NCBI RefSeq assembly: GCF_002975205.1
Contig: NZ_PCOC01000002.1
Location: 62,001-126,000 of the forward strand
Length of the DNA: 64,000 bases
Direction: 5' to 3'
Origin: Ochrobactrum vermis
GTDB taxonomy: Bacteria > Pseudomonadota > Alphaproteobacteria > Rhizobiales > Rhizobiaceae
The notes beneath the pieces were generated by a model. That model searched no databases and was not told the DNA's origin. It saw only the letters and a list, made by a program, of their open reading frames with translations. Positions 18,784 through 27,272 of the stretch are shown one piece after another; positions within the stretch are counted from its first letter, which is position 1; each line of letters begins with the position of its first letter. The position numbers were made by a program, and so were the translations under genes.

Positions 18784-19047
18784 ATGAAGACGAGCAGATT
18801 CATCGAACCGCAAATCCTTGCCATCCTTCGCCAGGCGGAAGGCGGCGTTCCTGTACCCGAGTTATGCCGGGAACATGGAATGAGCACTGCGTCATTCTAC
18901 AAATGGCGATCCAAGTACGGTGGCATGGATGCCTCGATGATCAGCCAGATGAAGGCTCTGGAGGACGAGAACCGTCGCCTGAAGAAGATGTATGCGGAGA
19001 TGAGCATGCAGGCGGAACTGCTCAAAGAGGCTCTTGGAAAAAAGTGA
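18784..19047 (+). CDS. IS3-family transposase OrfA
   Basis: 87 residues from the ATG at 18784, with GAGGAG 5 bases upstream. It has a helix-turn-helix ([37 protein letters not shown]) and a C-terminal leucine-rich coiled coil ([20 protein letters not shown]). Near its end the A_AAA_AAG heptamer (19038-19044) sits in the frame that allows a -1 shift into orfB just before the TGA at 19045. This is the standard way IS3 elements make the fused transposase. Confidence 0.92.
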   Translation: MKTSRFIEPQILAILRQAEGGVPVPELCREHGMSTASFYKWRSKYGGMDASMISQMKALEDENRRLKKMYAEMSMQAELLKEALGKK

Positions 19048-19871
19048 CGCGGCCATCTCAACGCCGGGAGATGGCCGGGAAAGCAGTGGCGTTGCGAGGG
19101 GTGAGCGTTGCGCTTGCCTGCCGCACCTTCGAGGTCAGTGAGACATGTTATCGTTACAGCGCCAGGCTGAACGACGAGAACGAGCAGATTGCCGATCTCC
19201 TGATCGGACTGACGCGGGCAAAGAAGACCTGGGGCTTCGGTCTGTGTTTCCTTTATCTGCGCAATGTCCGGGGGCATCACTGGAACCATAAACGCGTTTG
19301 CCGCATCTATCGTGAGCTTGAATTGAACCTCAGGATCAAGCCGCGCAAGCGGTTGAAGCGGGACAAGCCCGATGCTCTGACCGTGCCAGATGCGCCGAAT
19401 ATGGTCTGGTCCATGGATTTCATGGCCGACCGGCTGGAGGATGGAAGGCAATTCCGGCTGCTGAACGTCCTGGACGACTTCAACCGCGAAGGTTTGGGCA
19501 TTGAAGTAGACTTCTCGCTGCCTGCTGAACGCGTCATCCGCAGCCTCAACCAGATCATCGAATGGCGCGGCAAACCATTCGCAATTCGTGTTGATAATGG
19601 GCCGGAATACGTCAGTGGCAACCTGATGGAGTGGGCTGCCAACCAAGGCATCGCCTTGAGCCATATCCAACCCGGCAAACCACAACAGAATGCGTATGTC
19701 GAGCGCTACAATCGCACCGTTCGGAATGAGTGGCTCGACCAATACATCATCGAAAGCATTGAGGAGGCGCAGGAATTTGCCACGCAGTGGCTATGTTGAG
19801 GTGGACGGCTCCCGGCGGCATCGAATGTGCCAGAATGAGTTCGTTGAAATCTCAATCGAGGGAGACCGCCC

Positions 19872-20906
19872 GTGGAACAGATTATCCGAATCGGCATGGA
19901 TACGTCAAAAAGCGTTTTCCAACTGCATGAAGTGAACGTGATGGAGCAGCCCATCTTGCGGAGAAAACTTTCGCGCAAGGAGATGCTGAAGTTCTTCGAA
20001 AATACACCGCCAACCACCGTTGCGGTGGAAGCATGCGGTGGTTCTCACCATTGGGCCCGATTGCTAGGTTCGTTTGGCCATGATGTGAAGCTAATTGCTC
20101 CGCAGCTCGCCAAGCCTTATGTCAAGCGTGGCAAGAACGACGCTGCAGATGCCGAAGCTTTGTGTGAGGCGATGAGCCGCCCGACGATGCGGTTCGTTAC
20201 CGTGAAGACGGCCGATCAGCAGGCAGCTTTGATGCTGGTCGGAGTCAGGCAGAGACTACTGCACAATCGCACCCAACTGGCCAATGCCATTCGTGGTTTT
20301 GCTATGGAGTTTGGGGTCGTCGCGGCGAAGGGTATGTGCCGAATAGAACCCTTGTTGGAGCGCCTTGCAGCAGATGGATCCCTCCCGGAATTGGCGCGCG
20401 AACTGTTCGCCATGCATGGAGAGGAGCATCGCGAATTGCTTCGGAAAATTGAAGTAGTCGATGAAAAGCTGATGAAGTTGCATCGCGCTGACGAATGCAG
20501 CAAGCGCCTGGCCGAAATCCCCGGTGTCGGCCCGGTGGGGGCTTCACTTCTGATGATGAAAACTCCAGATCCGCGGATGTTCAAATCCGGTAGAGACTTC
20601 GCAGCCTGGATTGGTCTAACACCGAAGGACCATTCCACTGCCGGAAAAGTGCGACTCGGGGTAATCACTCGAGCCGGAGATGAGATGCTGCGAAGCGTAC
20701 TGGTTGTCGGGGCAACATCTCTTCTTCAGCATGTTAGATCAGGTCGAAGCAGGCATGCCTCCCCATGGCTCCTTGGGCTTCTGCAAAGAAAGAGACCAAA
20801 GCTTGTGGCCGTAGCGCTCGCCAATAAGATCGCGCGAATCGCGTGGAAGCTCATGATCAGTGGTGAGACCTACCAGCGGGCAGAGGGCCAGAGGCAGACA
20901 GCATAG
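19872..20906 (+). CDS. IS110-family (IS1111 group) transposase
   Basis: 344 residues from a GTG at 19872 with GGGAGACC upstream. The N-terminal RuvC-like DEDD domain shows GMDTSKSVFQLH (Asp9), VAVEACGG and KNDAADAEALCEA. The C-terminal Transposase_20 domain holds IPGVGPVGASLLM and FAAWIGLTPKDHSTAGK with the serine region conserved in the family. These enzymes recombine DNA with the help of an RNA encoded in the noncoding part of the element, here downstream. The frame is intact and the element probably active or recently so. Confidence 0.93.
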   Translation: MEQIIRIGMDTSKSVFQLHEVNVMEQPILRRKLSRKEMLKFFENTPPTTVAVEACGGSHHWARLLGSFGHDVKLIAPQLAKPYVKRGKNDAADAEALCEAMSRPTMRFVTVKTADQQAALMLVGVRQRLLHNRTQLANAIRGFAMEFGVVAAKGMCRIEPLLERLAADGSLPELARELFAMHGEEHRELLRKIEVVDEKLMKLHRADECSKRLAEIPGVGPVGASLLMMKTPDPRMFKSGRDFAAWIGLTPKDHSTAGKVRLGVITRAGDEMLRSVLVVGATSLLQHVRSGRSRHASPWLLGLLQRKRPKLVAVALANKIARIAWKLMISGETYQRAEGQRQTA

Positions 20907-21174
20907 GAGATTAGCCATCATGGCAAGCGGTGACGAGGTCGCTGCCGTGCTGAGCTGATGCTGTGAACTTGCAACAGAAGAGCAGATGATGCGATCGGAG
21001 GATCCAAGACGTGTAAAATCCGTTAGGTCCAATGGCCCTCAAAGGCCGAGGCTATGTTAGGAACACGCGTTGCGGAGATCATCTTGGCCAGTGGTCATGT
21101 GCGACCACATCGAAAGGCCGCACATATGGAAGCAAGCTATCCGCTCGAAATTATCTGAAAAAATGCTTGCAAGT
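20907..21174 (+). ncRNA. Putative bridge/seek RNA of the IS1111 element
   Basis: This is the noncoding segment between the transposase stop and the right subterminal repeat. It contains TAGGTCCA (21024-21031), a hairpin GGCC-CTCAAA-GGCC (21034-21047) and GGCTATG (21050-21056). TAGGTCCA is the complement of the right half of the insertion site (TGGACCTA) and GGCTATG equals the left half. A second hairpin, GTGGTC-ATGTGC-GACCAC (21091-21108), enclosed by GGCC/GGCC, is followed by CACATATGG (21121-21129), which matches the right end of the element across the junction (21185-21193). The layout of target and donor loops is as expected for IS110-type guide RNAs. The transcript ends are not known. 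Confidence 0.75.
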
Positions 21175-21430
21175 GGGAACCGTCCACATATGGACCTACA
21201 ACAACGAACGTCCCAATATGGGCATCGGCGGCGTAACGCCCGCACAGAAACTGAAAATGGCCGCGTGAATTCTACTGACGAGCCCCGTTAAAAACGGGGG
21301 GATTACCACCTGTCGTGGCGGCGAGTTTAACGCCCGCGTTGTCTCGAGCGCCGGGTTTCTACGCGAAATTTATAACTGTGACATTGTTGGTAACGATTGC
21401 CGATACGAGCGACCCAGAAATACGTCGTAG

Positions 21431-21688
21431 TCATATTTTACGCCGTGCGATGAAGTGTAAGTTAAAAAATTTATTGAATCCGTTCACGACCGTGGAGCCC
21501 CCTGTCCAGACAGAGTAGTCGGTCGCGTTGCTTTCACTTACGTCTGGATATTCGCAGGTTACCGAAAATGAGGGCAGGACACTTCGCCCCCCATTGTTGA
21601 TCGCGCCAATTCGCACGCCGCCTGCATATGCGGAAGAAAGCATTGCACCAAGAGTTATCATTGTGACCGATGCAACGACTAACACCAT
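21431..21688 (-). CDS. Possible small exported protein
   Basis: A doubtful 85-residue frame whose first 22 residues look like a signal peptide (MVLVVASVTMITLGAMLSSAYA). The rest has two Cys-poor polar stretches and no family I recognise. No good ribosome-binding site was found. It lies in the otherwise empty 690 bp after the IS3 element. Confidence 0.3.
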   Translation of the reverse strand: MVLVVASVTMITLGAMLSSAYAGGVRIGAINNGGRSVLPSFSVTCEYPDVSESNATDYSVWTGGSTVVNGFNKFFNLHFIARRKI

Positions 21689-22001
21689 GACGAAAGGCCA
21701 TTCTAAACTCCAATTTGATAGGAGGAGCCATCGACCAAAACGCAACAGGGCGCAGATCAATCTCCCCCTTCGACGTTGGCTCGTTTATTCTCACAATAAA
21801 ACATCGCAGATGACTGCCTCAATCGTATAACGCATTCCGACATAGAATAAAATCGACTTTCTCCACAGAAGTTCACGGGATTTAATTTCTCTTTGTCAAA
21901 TATATTTTGACACAGGTCTGGTCTGGACTGGTGACTTTGGATAGAATTATTTCGTAGATGTTGGCTTGCGATAAGATAATGGATCGACGGAGAAAAATGT
22001 G

Positions 22002-22496
22002 ATGAGGATACGGAGAACGTACATTGGCTGCCTGCTCGCAGCCATGGGCCTGAATATCGCGCCCGTCGCGGCTGGTCCCGATATGGGATTTGACGTCATC
22101 GTCTCGTTGTCCGACAAAGCGGCGGCAAAGTTGACCACAGATCATGAAACGATCATTGCATTCGCTAGCTACTATGGCGATCCGAAGAAGAGCGCCGCAA
22201 AGCATGTCGATGAAGTCGGGCAGATCGATCTTTCCCCAAGTGATGAAACAGTCGAGATTTCCGGTGCAGGTGGCAAGCTGCATATCTCTGGCGACAAGGT
22301 CGAAGCAAAGCGTATCGACTGGGTGAATGGGCCTGTTAAAGTCAATCTGAACGTCGCCTCGGGGCGCAAGGCTGGACCTGACAATATTCTGAGTTGCGAC
22401 TTCATTGACGGCGCTCTTTCACAGGTGAGAAAAAGACCAATAAAGCTCCACTGCTCGCTTATTGTCGAAAACGTCGAGAATAAACTTTTTCCGTGA
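22002..22496 (+). CDS. Hypothetical secreted protein
   Basis: 164 residues. An ATG at 22002 is preferred to the GTG directly before it. A signal peptide (RTYIGCLLAAMGLNIAPVAA-GPD) is followed by a soluble beta-rich domain with DVIVSLSDKAAAKLTTDHETIIAFASYYGDP and two cysteines at most. I do not recognise the family. It stands alone between the IS-rich zone and a DUF3011 gene. Confidence 0.65.
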   Translation: MRIRRTYIGCLLAAMGLNIAPVAAGPDMGFDVIVSLSDKAAAKLTTDHETIIAFASYYGDPKKSAAKHVDEVGQIDLSPSDETVEISGAGGKLHISGDKVEAKRIDWVNGPVKVNLNVASGRKAGPDNILSCDFIDGALSQVRKRPIKLHCSLIVENVENKLFP

Positions 22497-22626
22497 ACCC
22501 TTCCGACGAATACCCTTCAACAGGAGCCGTCGCGTGACGAACAGTTAGTGTTCTTGGTGAACGTGGGCGGAGATCTATGGCCGTCCCGCAACTATTTTGG
22601 AAACCAGTAATAAGCGGAGAAGCGTA

Positions 22627-23247
22627 ATGATTAGAACTATCGTGGCGGCTAGTGTCGCCCTTTCTGGGGCAATGTTCGTTCCGGAGTTTGTAGGGGAAGC
22701 ACAGGCACAAAACACGGTGGAATGCAGATCACGTAACTATCAATATGATGAGTGCTACGCAGGCCCACTTTCCAAGCCGCAACTAATTCACCAAACATCG
22801 GGGTCTCCCTGCATTCTCAACAAGACGTGGGGCTATAACCCCAACAGCAAGTATTTGTGGGTGGCGCAGGGTTGTTCTGGGGTGTTTGCCGATGTTGGCG
22901 GCTATCACCATGGCCGGGGGGATAGTTTCGATCCCGGCGCGCGGATGTATGATCACCGGGGACATGATGTTGGCGGCGTTGTCGCTGGAGCCGTGCTTGG
23001 CGCAATTATCGCGGGCGTGGCGGAAGACGACAAGCACAAGCATCGTCACACGACCAGTAACTATCGCGATGACGGCGGCTATAATGGCTGTCACGGCATC
23101 GGATGCACGGTCGATAATCCCGACGATGAAATAGATGATCGCCCACAGTACGACAAAAACGGCGAACCGAATTTCGATACAAAGGGTAATTACATCGGCT
23201 GTCATGGGGTCGGTTGCTTGGTCGATGATCCAGACAATCCGGACTAA
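22627..23247 (+). CDS. DUF3011-domain exported protein
   Basis: 206 residues. The signal peptide ends near residue 28 (EAQAQ-NTV). The DUF3011 domain follows (about 30-85: ECRSRNYQYDECYAG, ILNKTWGYNP, LWVAQGCSGVF), and then a Gly/Ala-rich membrane-like stretch (VGGVVAGAVLGAIIAGVA). The C-terminal part carries two similar units, GCHGIGCTVDNPDDE and GCHGVGCLVDDPDNP, each with a Cys-His-x-x-Cys pattern and an acidic tail. A metal-binding role of these units is a guess. GGAG lies ahead of the ATG. Confidence 0.75.
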   Translation: MIRTIVAASVALSGAMFVPEFVGEAQAQNTVECRSRNYQYDECYAGPLSKPQLIHQTSGSPCILNKTWGYNPNSKYLWVAQGCSGVFADVGGYHHGRGDSFDPGARMYDHRGHDVGGVVAGAVLGAIIAGVAEDDKHKHRHTTSNYRDDGGYNGCHGIGCTVDNPDDEIDDRPQYDKNGEPNFDTKGNYIGCHGVGCLVDDPDNPD

Positions 23248-23261
23248 GCGGAGGCCGGTTC

Positions 23262-23607
23262 ATGGCGTCGCCGTCAGGTACCAACCGTTTCGGTGCGGCA
23301 GCATCGCCGGTTGATTTTATCATTGCGATCAAGAAATTTTTCGCCTGATATTTCGACTTCAAAGGCCGCGCCAGCCGCTCCGAATATTGGTACGCGATGC
23401 TGTTCTATGTGGTGATGCTATTCGTGCTTGCTCGGCTGAATCTGACCGACTCCGTTGCCGCAATTATTCTGCTCGTTAAAGCGGTACTTTTTCTCTACCA
23501 TGCGCAGGTTGCATGATACGAACAGGAGCGATTGGTATCAGCATGTCTCTTGGATTATGCCCATCGGTACGATCGGGGCAGTGTTCTGGCTAAAAGAACC
23601 GGTATGA
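23262..23607 (+). pseudogene. Broken DUF805 membrane protein gene
   Basis: The first part, GTNRFGAAASP, looks like the C-terminal tail of one DUF805 protein. It runs into KKFFA, an in-frame TGA, and then YFDFKGRASRSEYWYAMLFYVVMLFV, the N-terminus of another. After a second stop, a different frame gives DWYQHVSWIMPIGTIGAVFWLKEP. The region is best read as two neighbouring copies fused by deletion and further damaged. Confidence 0.6.
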
Positions 23608-23741
23608 GATTAGAACCAAATTAGTACACGCTGTTGAAAATTCAGCGGGGCGGTAGGGGACCCGATCAGATCGGGTACATTCTATTTAAAGTGCAACATT
23701 CCAATGAATTCATGAAGATATCCATGGAAGAAGTTGGATAT

Positions 23742-23923
23742 TAAATTGCTATTCACAAATCACATTAGCCGAGCGTCGCAGACTGTTTGAGCTAAAGCAG
23801 CAGAAAGTCCCTCTCGGTGATATTGCACGACTGATGGGCCGTCATCGCTCGACAATCTACCGGGAAATCAAGCACAACGGCTTTCTTGACATTGACTGTA
23901 AGATGGACGAGGTCGAGTCATAG
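23742..23923 (+). pseudogene. IS30-family transposase N-terminal fragment
   Basis: The frame reads SQITLAERRRLFELKQQKVPLGDIARLMGRHRSTIYREIKHNGF, the helix-turn-helix of IS30 transposases, then ends at TAG (23921-23923). No start codon is in frame and the catalytic domain is absent. Confidence 0.8.
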
Positions 23924-24050
23924 CGGCTTAAGTTTGCGCTCCACGACCCTTAAGGTAAATCCCAGATCCGCAATCCAGCCGCATTTGGTGCGTCCCGGGA
24001 ACTGGGCTATCCTCCTACATTGAGCATTCTGGGAATTGTCTTCTTGGATT

Positions 24051-25148
24051 CTAGTCACCTGAATCTGAAGTTCGGTTCATTGTTTTCTGGCAGAAACGCT
24101 TGACCGACGCGAGGATTTGATCGGCAGATTTAACCCATTTGTAGGGTGTGGGGCTTTCGTTGTGTGCTTTGATGAAGGCATTAATGTCAGCCTCGAGTTC
24201 TGCTGTTGAACGGTGTGCGCCACGCTGTAACTGCTTTCGCGTCAGTTCTGCAAACCAACGTTCGACCTGGTTAATCCAGGATGCCGACGTAGGTGTGAAG
24301 TGAACATACCAATGAGGTCGCCGCGCGAGCCATGCTTTGATCTTAGGTGTCTTGTGGGTTGCATAGTTATCCATCACCAGATGGACGTCTGGCCCGTCGG
24401 GCAATTCGGCGTCGATCCGTTTTAGAAAGTCAAGAAATTCAGCGGCTCTGTGACGCTTGTAGCAACGACCGATTACCGCGCCAGTGGCAACGTCGAGCGC
24501 GGCAAATAGGGAAGTTGTGCCATTGCGCACATAAGTATGCGTCCGCCGTTCAGGGATACCCGGTGCCATTGGCAGAACTGGCTGCTCACGATCCAGCGCC
24601 TGGATTTGCGACTTCTCATCTACGCATAGAACAATCGCCCGATCTGGTGGCGACATATAAAGCCCAACAATGTCCTGGACCTTGTCAACAAACAGCGGAT
24701 CGGTGGACAGTTTGAATGTCTCCGATCGATGTGGTTGCAAGCCAAAGGCTCGCCAGATCCGCCGGATAGTGGTGTGCGAAAGCCCGCTATTGGCTGCCAT
24801 CGAACGGATGGACCAGTGCGTGGCATCTGTGGGTATAGTGTTCAACGTACGCTCAACAACCTGAGCAACCTGCGCATCGGAAACCGTTCGTGGTCGACCT
24901 GCACGATACTCATCTGTCAGGCCTTCAATGCCATCCTGTGCAAACCGGCGGCGCCACTTACCAACAGTATGTTCGTGAACACCCAGGCGTTCGGCAACCT
25001 CCTTGCTGTGCAGACCCTGAGCGCACAGTAAAATCATCTGGCAACGATCTGACAAGGAACGTGGCGCTTTATGCTTACGCACCTGGGATTCAAGGAACTT
25101 CTTATCCGCCTCGTTCAGAACGACGAGGTCCGCTGGCCGGCCAATCAT
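24051..25148 (-). CDS. IS630-family transposase
   Basis: 365 residues. The N-terminal part has paired helix-turn-helix regions ([42 protein letters not shown]). The DDE catalytic core has [19 protein letters not shown] and [11 protein letters not shown]. Both the length and the motifs look complete. Its TAG stop codon is formed by the CTAG at the very end of the element, so the target TA is part of the stop. Confidence 0.92.
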   Translation of the reverse strand: MIGRPADLVVLNEADKKFLESQVRKHKAPRSLSDRCQMILLCAQGLHSKEVAERLGVHEHTVGKWRRRFAQDGIEGLTDEYRAGRPRTVSDAQVAQVVERTLNTIPTDATHWSIRSMAANSGLSHTTIRRIWRAFGLQPHRSETFKLSTDPLFVDKVQDIVGLYMSPPDRAIVLCVDEKSQIQALDREQPVLPMAPGIPERRTHTYVRNGTTSLFAALDVATGAVIGRCYKRHRAAEFLDFLKRIDAELPDGPDVHLVMDNYATHKTPKIKAWLARRPHWYVHFTPTSASWINQVERWFAELTRKQLQRGAHRSTAELEADINAFIKAHNESPTPYKWVKSADQILASVKRFCQKTMNRTSDSGD

Positions 25149-25215
25149 GATAAAAACTCCTGTTCCTCTGACAGAAGCTAAACAATATGAGGCTTACTTT
25201 AGTTCCACCTGACTA
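24052..25215 (-). mobile_element. IS630-family element
   Basis: The ends are imperfect inverted repeats: CTAGTCACCTGAATCTGAAG from 24051 and, on the other strand, CTAGTCAGGTGGAACTAAAG from 25216 (15 of 20 match). TA is present at both tips (24052-24053 and 25214-25215), as expected for insertion at TA. The one transposase gene is intact. Confidence 0.85.
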
Positions 25216-25631
25216 GAGCACGATTGTCTTCACCTACAGCGACGGCGGCCCTGATGCGTTCCTGCGCCGTCATACGGCAGTTTCAAAATGGCAGAGCAAA
25301 GAGACGGCGGTATTCGCTACCCTTGGGCGTCAGGCTGGGCTCTCAGCCGCGACGACGTCTTATTCTTTGACCGTATCCTTCTCGCCAACATTCCGTATTC
25401 CAGTAATAGACAGGACGAAGGGGAGTAATGCGAAGGTACAAGCAAGCCCCGCTTATTCTCTGAAGCTCGAGCCCTCAGATTCACATAATGCCAGTGAGCT
25501 GCATCTCTAAATCGCCAAAACGATTTGTTGCTAAAGGAGCGGAACAGGTTCACAGTATCTATTCCAGCAGCCATTTTACGGGCGTTGCTGTTTGAGGGTT
25601 GATTACCCTGGCCCCAAGCGAGGAGGACACC
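25216..25631. other. Intergenic region after IS630
   Basis: About 415 bp. One 46-codon frame (25288-25428) is present but without a convincing ribosome-binding site or family, so it is not called. Nothing else was seen. Confidence 0.4.
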
Positions 25632-25751
25632 ATGTCTTCCCTATTTCATTATCCGAAGAAACCCGAATACGCGACCATCGCCGGTTACGTCTTATCAGCA
25701 GCCAGCCTTGCCATGATTGCCTACATCCTGGGCGAGGGATTGTTTCGATAG
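25632..25751 (+). CDS. Small single-span membrane protein
   Basis: 39 residues with one hydrophobic span (about 16-36, TIAGYVLSAASLAMIAYILG) and a short basic end. A very strong ribosome-binding site, GAGGAGG, lies 6-7 bases ahead of the ATG, which is the main reason for the call. A 95-residue gene follows 36 bp downstream. The function is unknown. Confidence 0.6.
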   Translation: MSSLFHYPKKPEYATIAGYVLSAASLAMIAYILGEGLFR

Positions 25752-25787
25752 GCCAAAGCAAGGACGGCCAGAAAGGCGGTACTCGAA

Positions 25788-26075
25788 ATGACCGAAAGGA
25801 CCACGGAAACCGAAATCACATTCACGCATCCGTTTCATTTGAAGTCCCTTTCGGAGCCTTTGGAAGCTGGCACGTATCGCGTGGTCGTTGACGAAGAGTT
25901 GATAGAAGGCCTGAGCTTCACGGCGTATCGGAGAGTTGCGATTCATCTTGAGCTTCCAGCGATCTCAGTCGCAATGACCCGCCGCCAGTTCCTTCAGGTA
26001 TCATCGGCGGAGATCGATGAAGCATTGGCACGTGATGCAGCTAATATGGATGCTGGCCCCAGCGACATCTCCTGA
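25788..26075 (+). CDS. Hypothetical cytosolic protein
   Basis: 95 residues, soluble. The central part, PLEAGTYRVVVDEELIEGLSFTAYRRVAIHLELP, reads like a small beta domain of the kind found in many rhizobial genomes with no assigned role. It follows the small membrane protein on the same strand. The start is likely because MTERTTETEITFTHPF is well placed, although the ribosome-binding site is modest. Confidence 0.6.
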   Translation: MTERTTETEITFTHPFHLKSLSEPLEAGTYRVVVDEELIEGLSFTAYRRVAIHLELPAISVAMTRRQFLQVSSAEIDEALARDAANMDAGPSDIS

Positions 26076-26427
26076 TCAGGAGATTGATTGTGCATCGGCA
26101 AGCTTCACGTATGGACACCAAGCTTGCGTTAAGTTCCGGGGCGCCATGCTTAATTCCGTTGAGTGCGGGGCGTGACTGCTGTAGCCGCCTTGATGACCAT
26201 CTTTTTCACCATGCAACGCTTCGGACAGGTGCCGGCTGCCTCAGAGAAAAGCGAACACTCAACCTCGACATTATTGCCGACAGCACAGGATACCTCCTGC
26301 TTGCCTTCGCAACGCTGTGACAGATGGTCTTTCCGATCATGCTTCTTCTTGCAGAAGCGGCGTTTCACGTGCCGATGGGAGAAAAGGCCCCAAGTAAGGA
26401 AGCTCAGGGCCGGGGTTCGATCGGCTA
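26076..26427. other. Gap without a supported gene
   Basis: About 350 bp. Short frames on both strands have no recognisable product. Confidence 0.4.
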
Positions 26428-27174
26428 TCAGACTTGTGCGGTTCCGCCGTCAACGAAGACCTCACTGCCGGTCATGAAGCTGCTTTCGTCTGAGGCAAGG
26501 AAGAGCGCCACCGCTGCCGTCTCCTCGGGGCGCCCGATACGGCCGAGCGGTATTTGCGCGGCGAAACCTTCCAGGAATGCATCTTCCTCTCCGGGTTTTA
26601 CCAAGCCCTTGAGTCCCGGCGTCTCCGTGGAGCCGGGAGAAAGTACGTTCACACGGATGCCGGCCCCCTTCAGATCCAGTGCCCAGCTTCGGGCAAAATT
26701 GCGGATTGCGGCCTTGGTCGCACTGTAGACGCTGAACGCGGGCGTTCCCATGGAGCCCGTGGTCGATCCGGTAAGGATGATTGATCCGCCGGTCCGCATA
26801 AGCGGTAGTGCCTTTTGCACTGTGAATAGCGTTCCTTTGACGTTGACGCCGAACGTCAAATCGAACGACGCCTCGTCGATAGTGCCCAGCGGAGCAAGTG
26901 TTCCGAGCCCCGCATTGGCGAACAGAACGTCTATCCGTCCACTCTTCGCGTGCACCATCGCAAACAGCCGGTCAAGGTCCTCCAGACGCGAAACATCGCA
27001 CTGCACCGCCGTTACGCCGGAGCCGATCGCGTCTACCGTCCTGTCCAACTCCTTCTGGCGACGACCGGCGATAAAAACCTCAGCGCCTTCTGCCACAAAC
27101 CGTTTGGCGGTCACCAGACCGATGCCGCTGTTGCCGCCGGTTATGACGGCGATTTTACCTTCAAGTCTGCCCAT
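26428..27174 (-). CDS. Short-chain dehydrogenase/reductase
   Basis: A 248-residue classical SDR: TGGNSGIG at 12-19, FANAG at 85-89, active-site Ser137, Tyr150 and Lys154 (SVYSATK), and a C-terminal MTGSEVFVDGGTAQV. GRRQKEL after the second strand favours NADP. It is divergent from an HxlR regulator, the common arrangement for a quinone/electrophile-responsive SDR (family knowledge). The substrate is unknown. Confidence 0.87.
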   Translation of the reverse strand: MGRLEGKIAVITGGNSGIGLVTAKRFVAEGAEVFIAGRRQKELDRTVDAIGSGVTAVQCDVSRLEDLDRLFAMVHAKSGRIDVLFANAGLGTLAPLGTIDEASFDLTFGVNVKGTLFTVQKALPLMRTGGSIILTGSTTGSMGTPAFSVYSATKAAIRNFARSWALDLKGAGIRVNVLSPGSTETPGLKGLVKPGEEDAFLEGFAAQIPLGRIGRPEETAAVALFLASDESSFMTGSEVFVDGGTAQV

Positions 27175-27272
27175 ATCGATCTCCTAGAGTATGTTGATTG
27201 TTTCGAAATAGGGGCTTGCTTTTATTTCATCCAGTATGCACATTTTGGTAAGTGCCTATTGGAGTATGCGAA

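Larger units (their letters stand above)
19796..21192 (+). mobile_element. IS110-family element, IS1111 group
   Basis: This 1397-bp insert lies within IS3 orfB. The shared bases TATG occur at 19792-19795 and 21189-21192. Subterminal inverted repeats, GTGGACGGCTCCC (19801-19813) and GGGAACCGTCCAC (21175-21187), match at 12 of 13 positions and stand 3-6 bases in from the ends. Subterminal repeats together with a long noncoding region after the transposase define the IS1111 group. The element appears complete. Confidence 0.9.
19038..21268 (+). pseudogene. IS3-family transposase OrfB, split by an IS1111-type insertion
   Basis: The reading frame runs from the slippery site through an integrase core with the DDE residues WSMDFM, RVDNGPE and NAYVERYN, to TQWLC and a stop at 19797-19799. 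That stop comes from inserted DNA. The missing end, WTYNNERPNMGIGGVTPAQKLKMAA, is found at 21191-21268. Joining 19795 to 21193 restores the frame (CAG TGG CTA TGG ACC). All catalytic residues are in the first part, but the last 26 or so residues are lost, so activity is doubtful. Confidence 0.9.
18712..21308 (+). mobile_element. IS3-family element interrupted by an IS1111-type element
   Basis: The ends are a perfect 14-bp inverted repeat: TGGTAATCCCCCCG (18712-18725) and its complement at 21295-21308. Inside are orfA, then orfB broken at codon level by a 1.4-kb insertion and resumed as TYNNERPNMGIGGVTPAQK up to 21268. Without the insert the element would be about 1.2 kb. No clear 3-4-bp target duplication is visible at the two flanks. 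Confidence 0.9.

Noticed and set aside
18897..19742. 281-residue minus-strand frame
   Set aside because: Antisense to IS3 orfB, whose DDE motifs are unmistakable.
21282..21299. CCCCGTT/AACGGGG hairpin as a terminator
   Set aside because: It overlaps the IS3 right end and lacks a T-run, so it is more likely part of the inverted repeat.
23343..23351. Selenocysteine reading of the TGA in the DUF805 remnant
   Set aside because: No SECIS-like hairpin was evident and the gene has further damage; a pseudogene is simpler.
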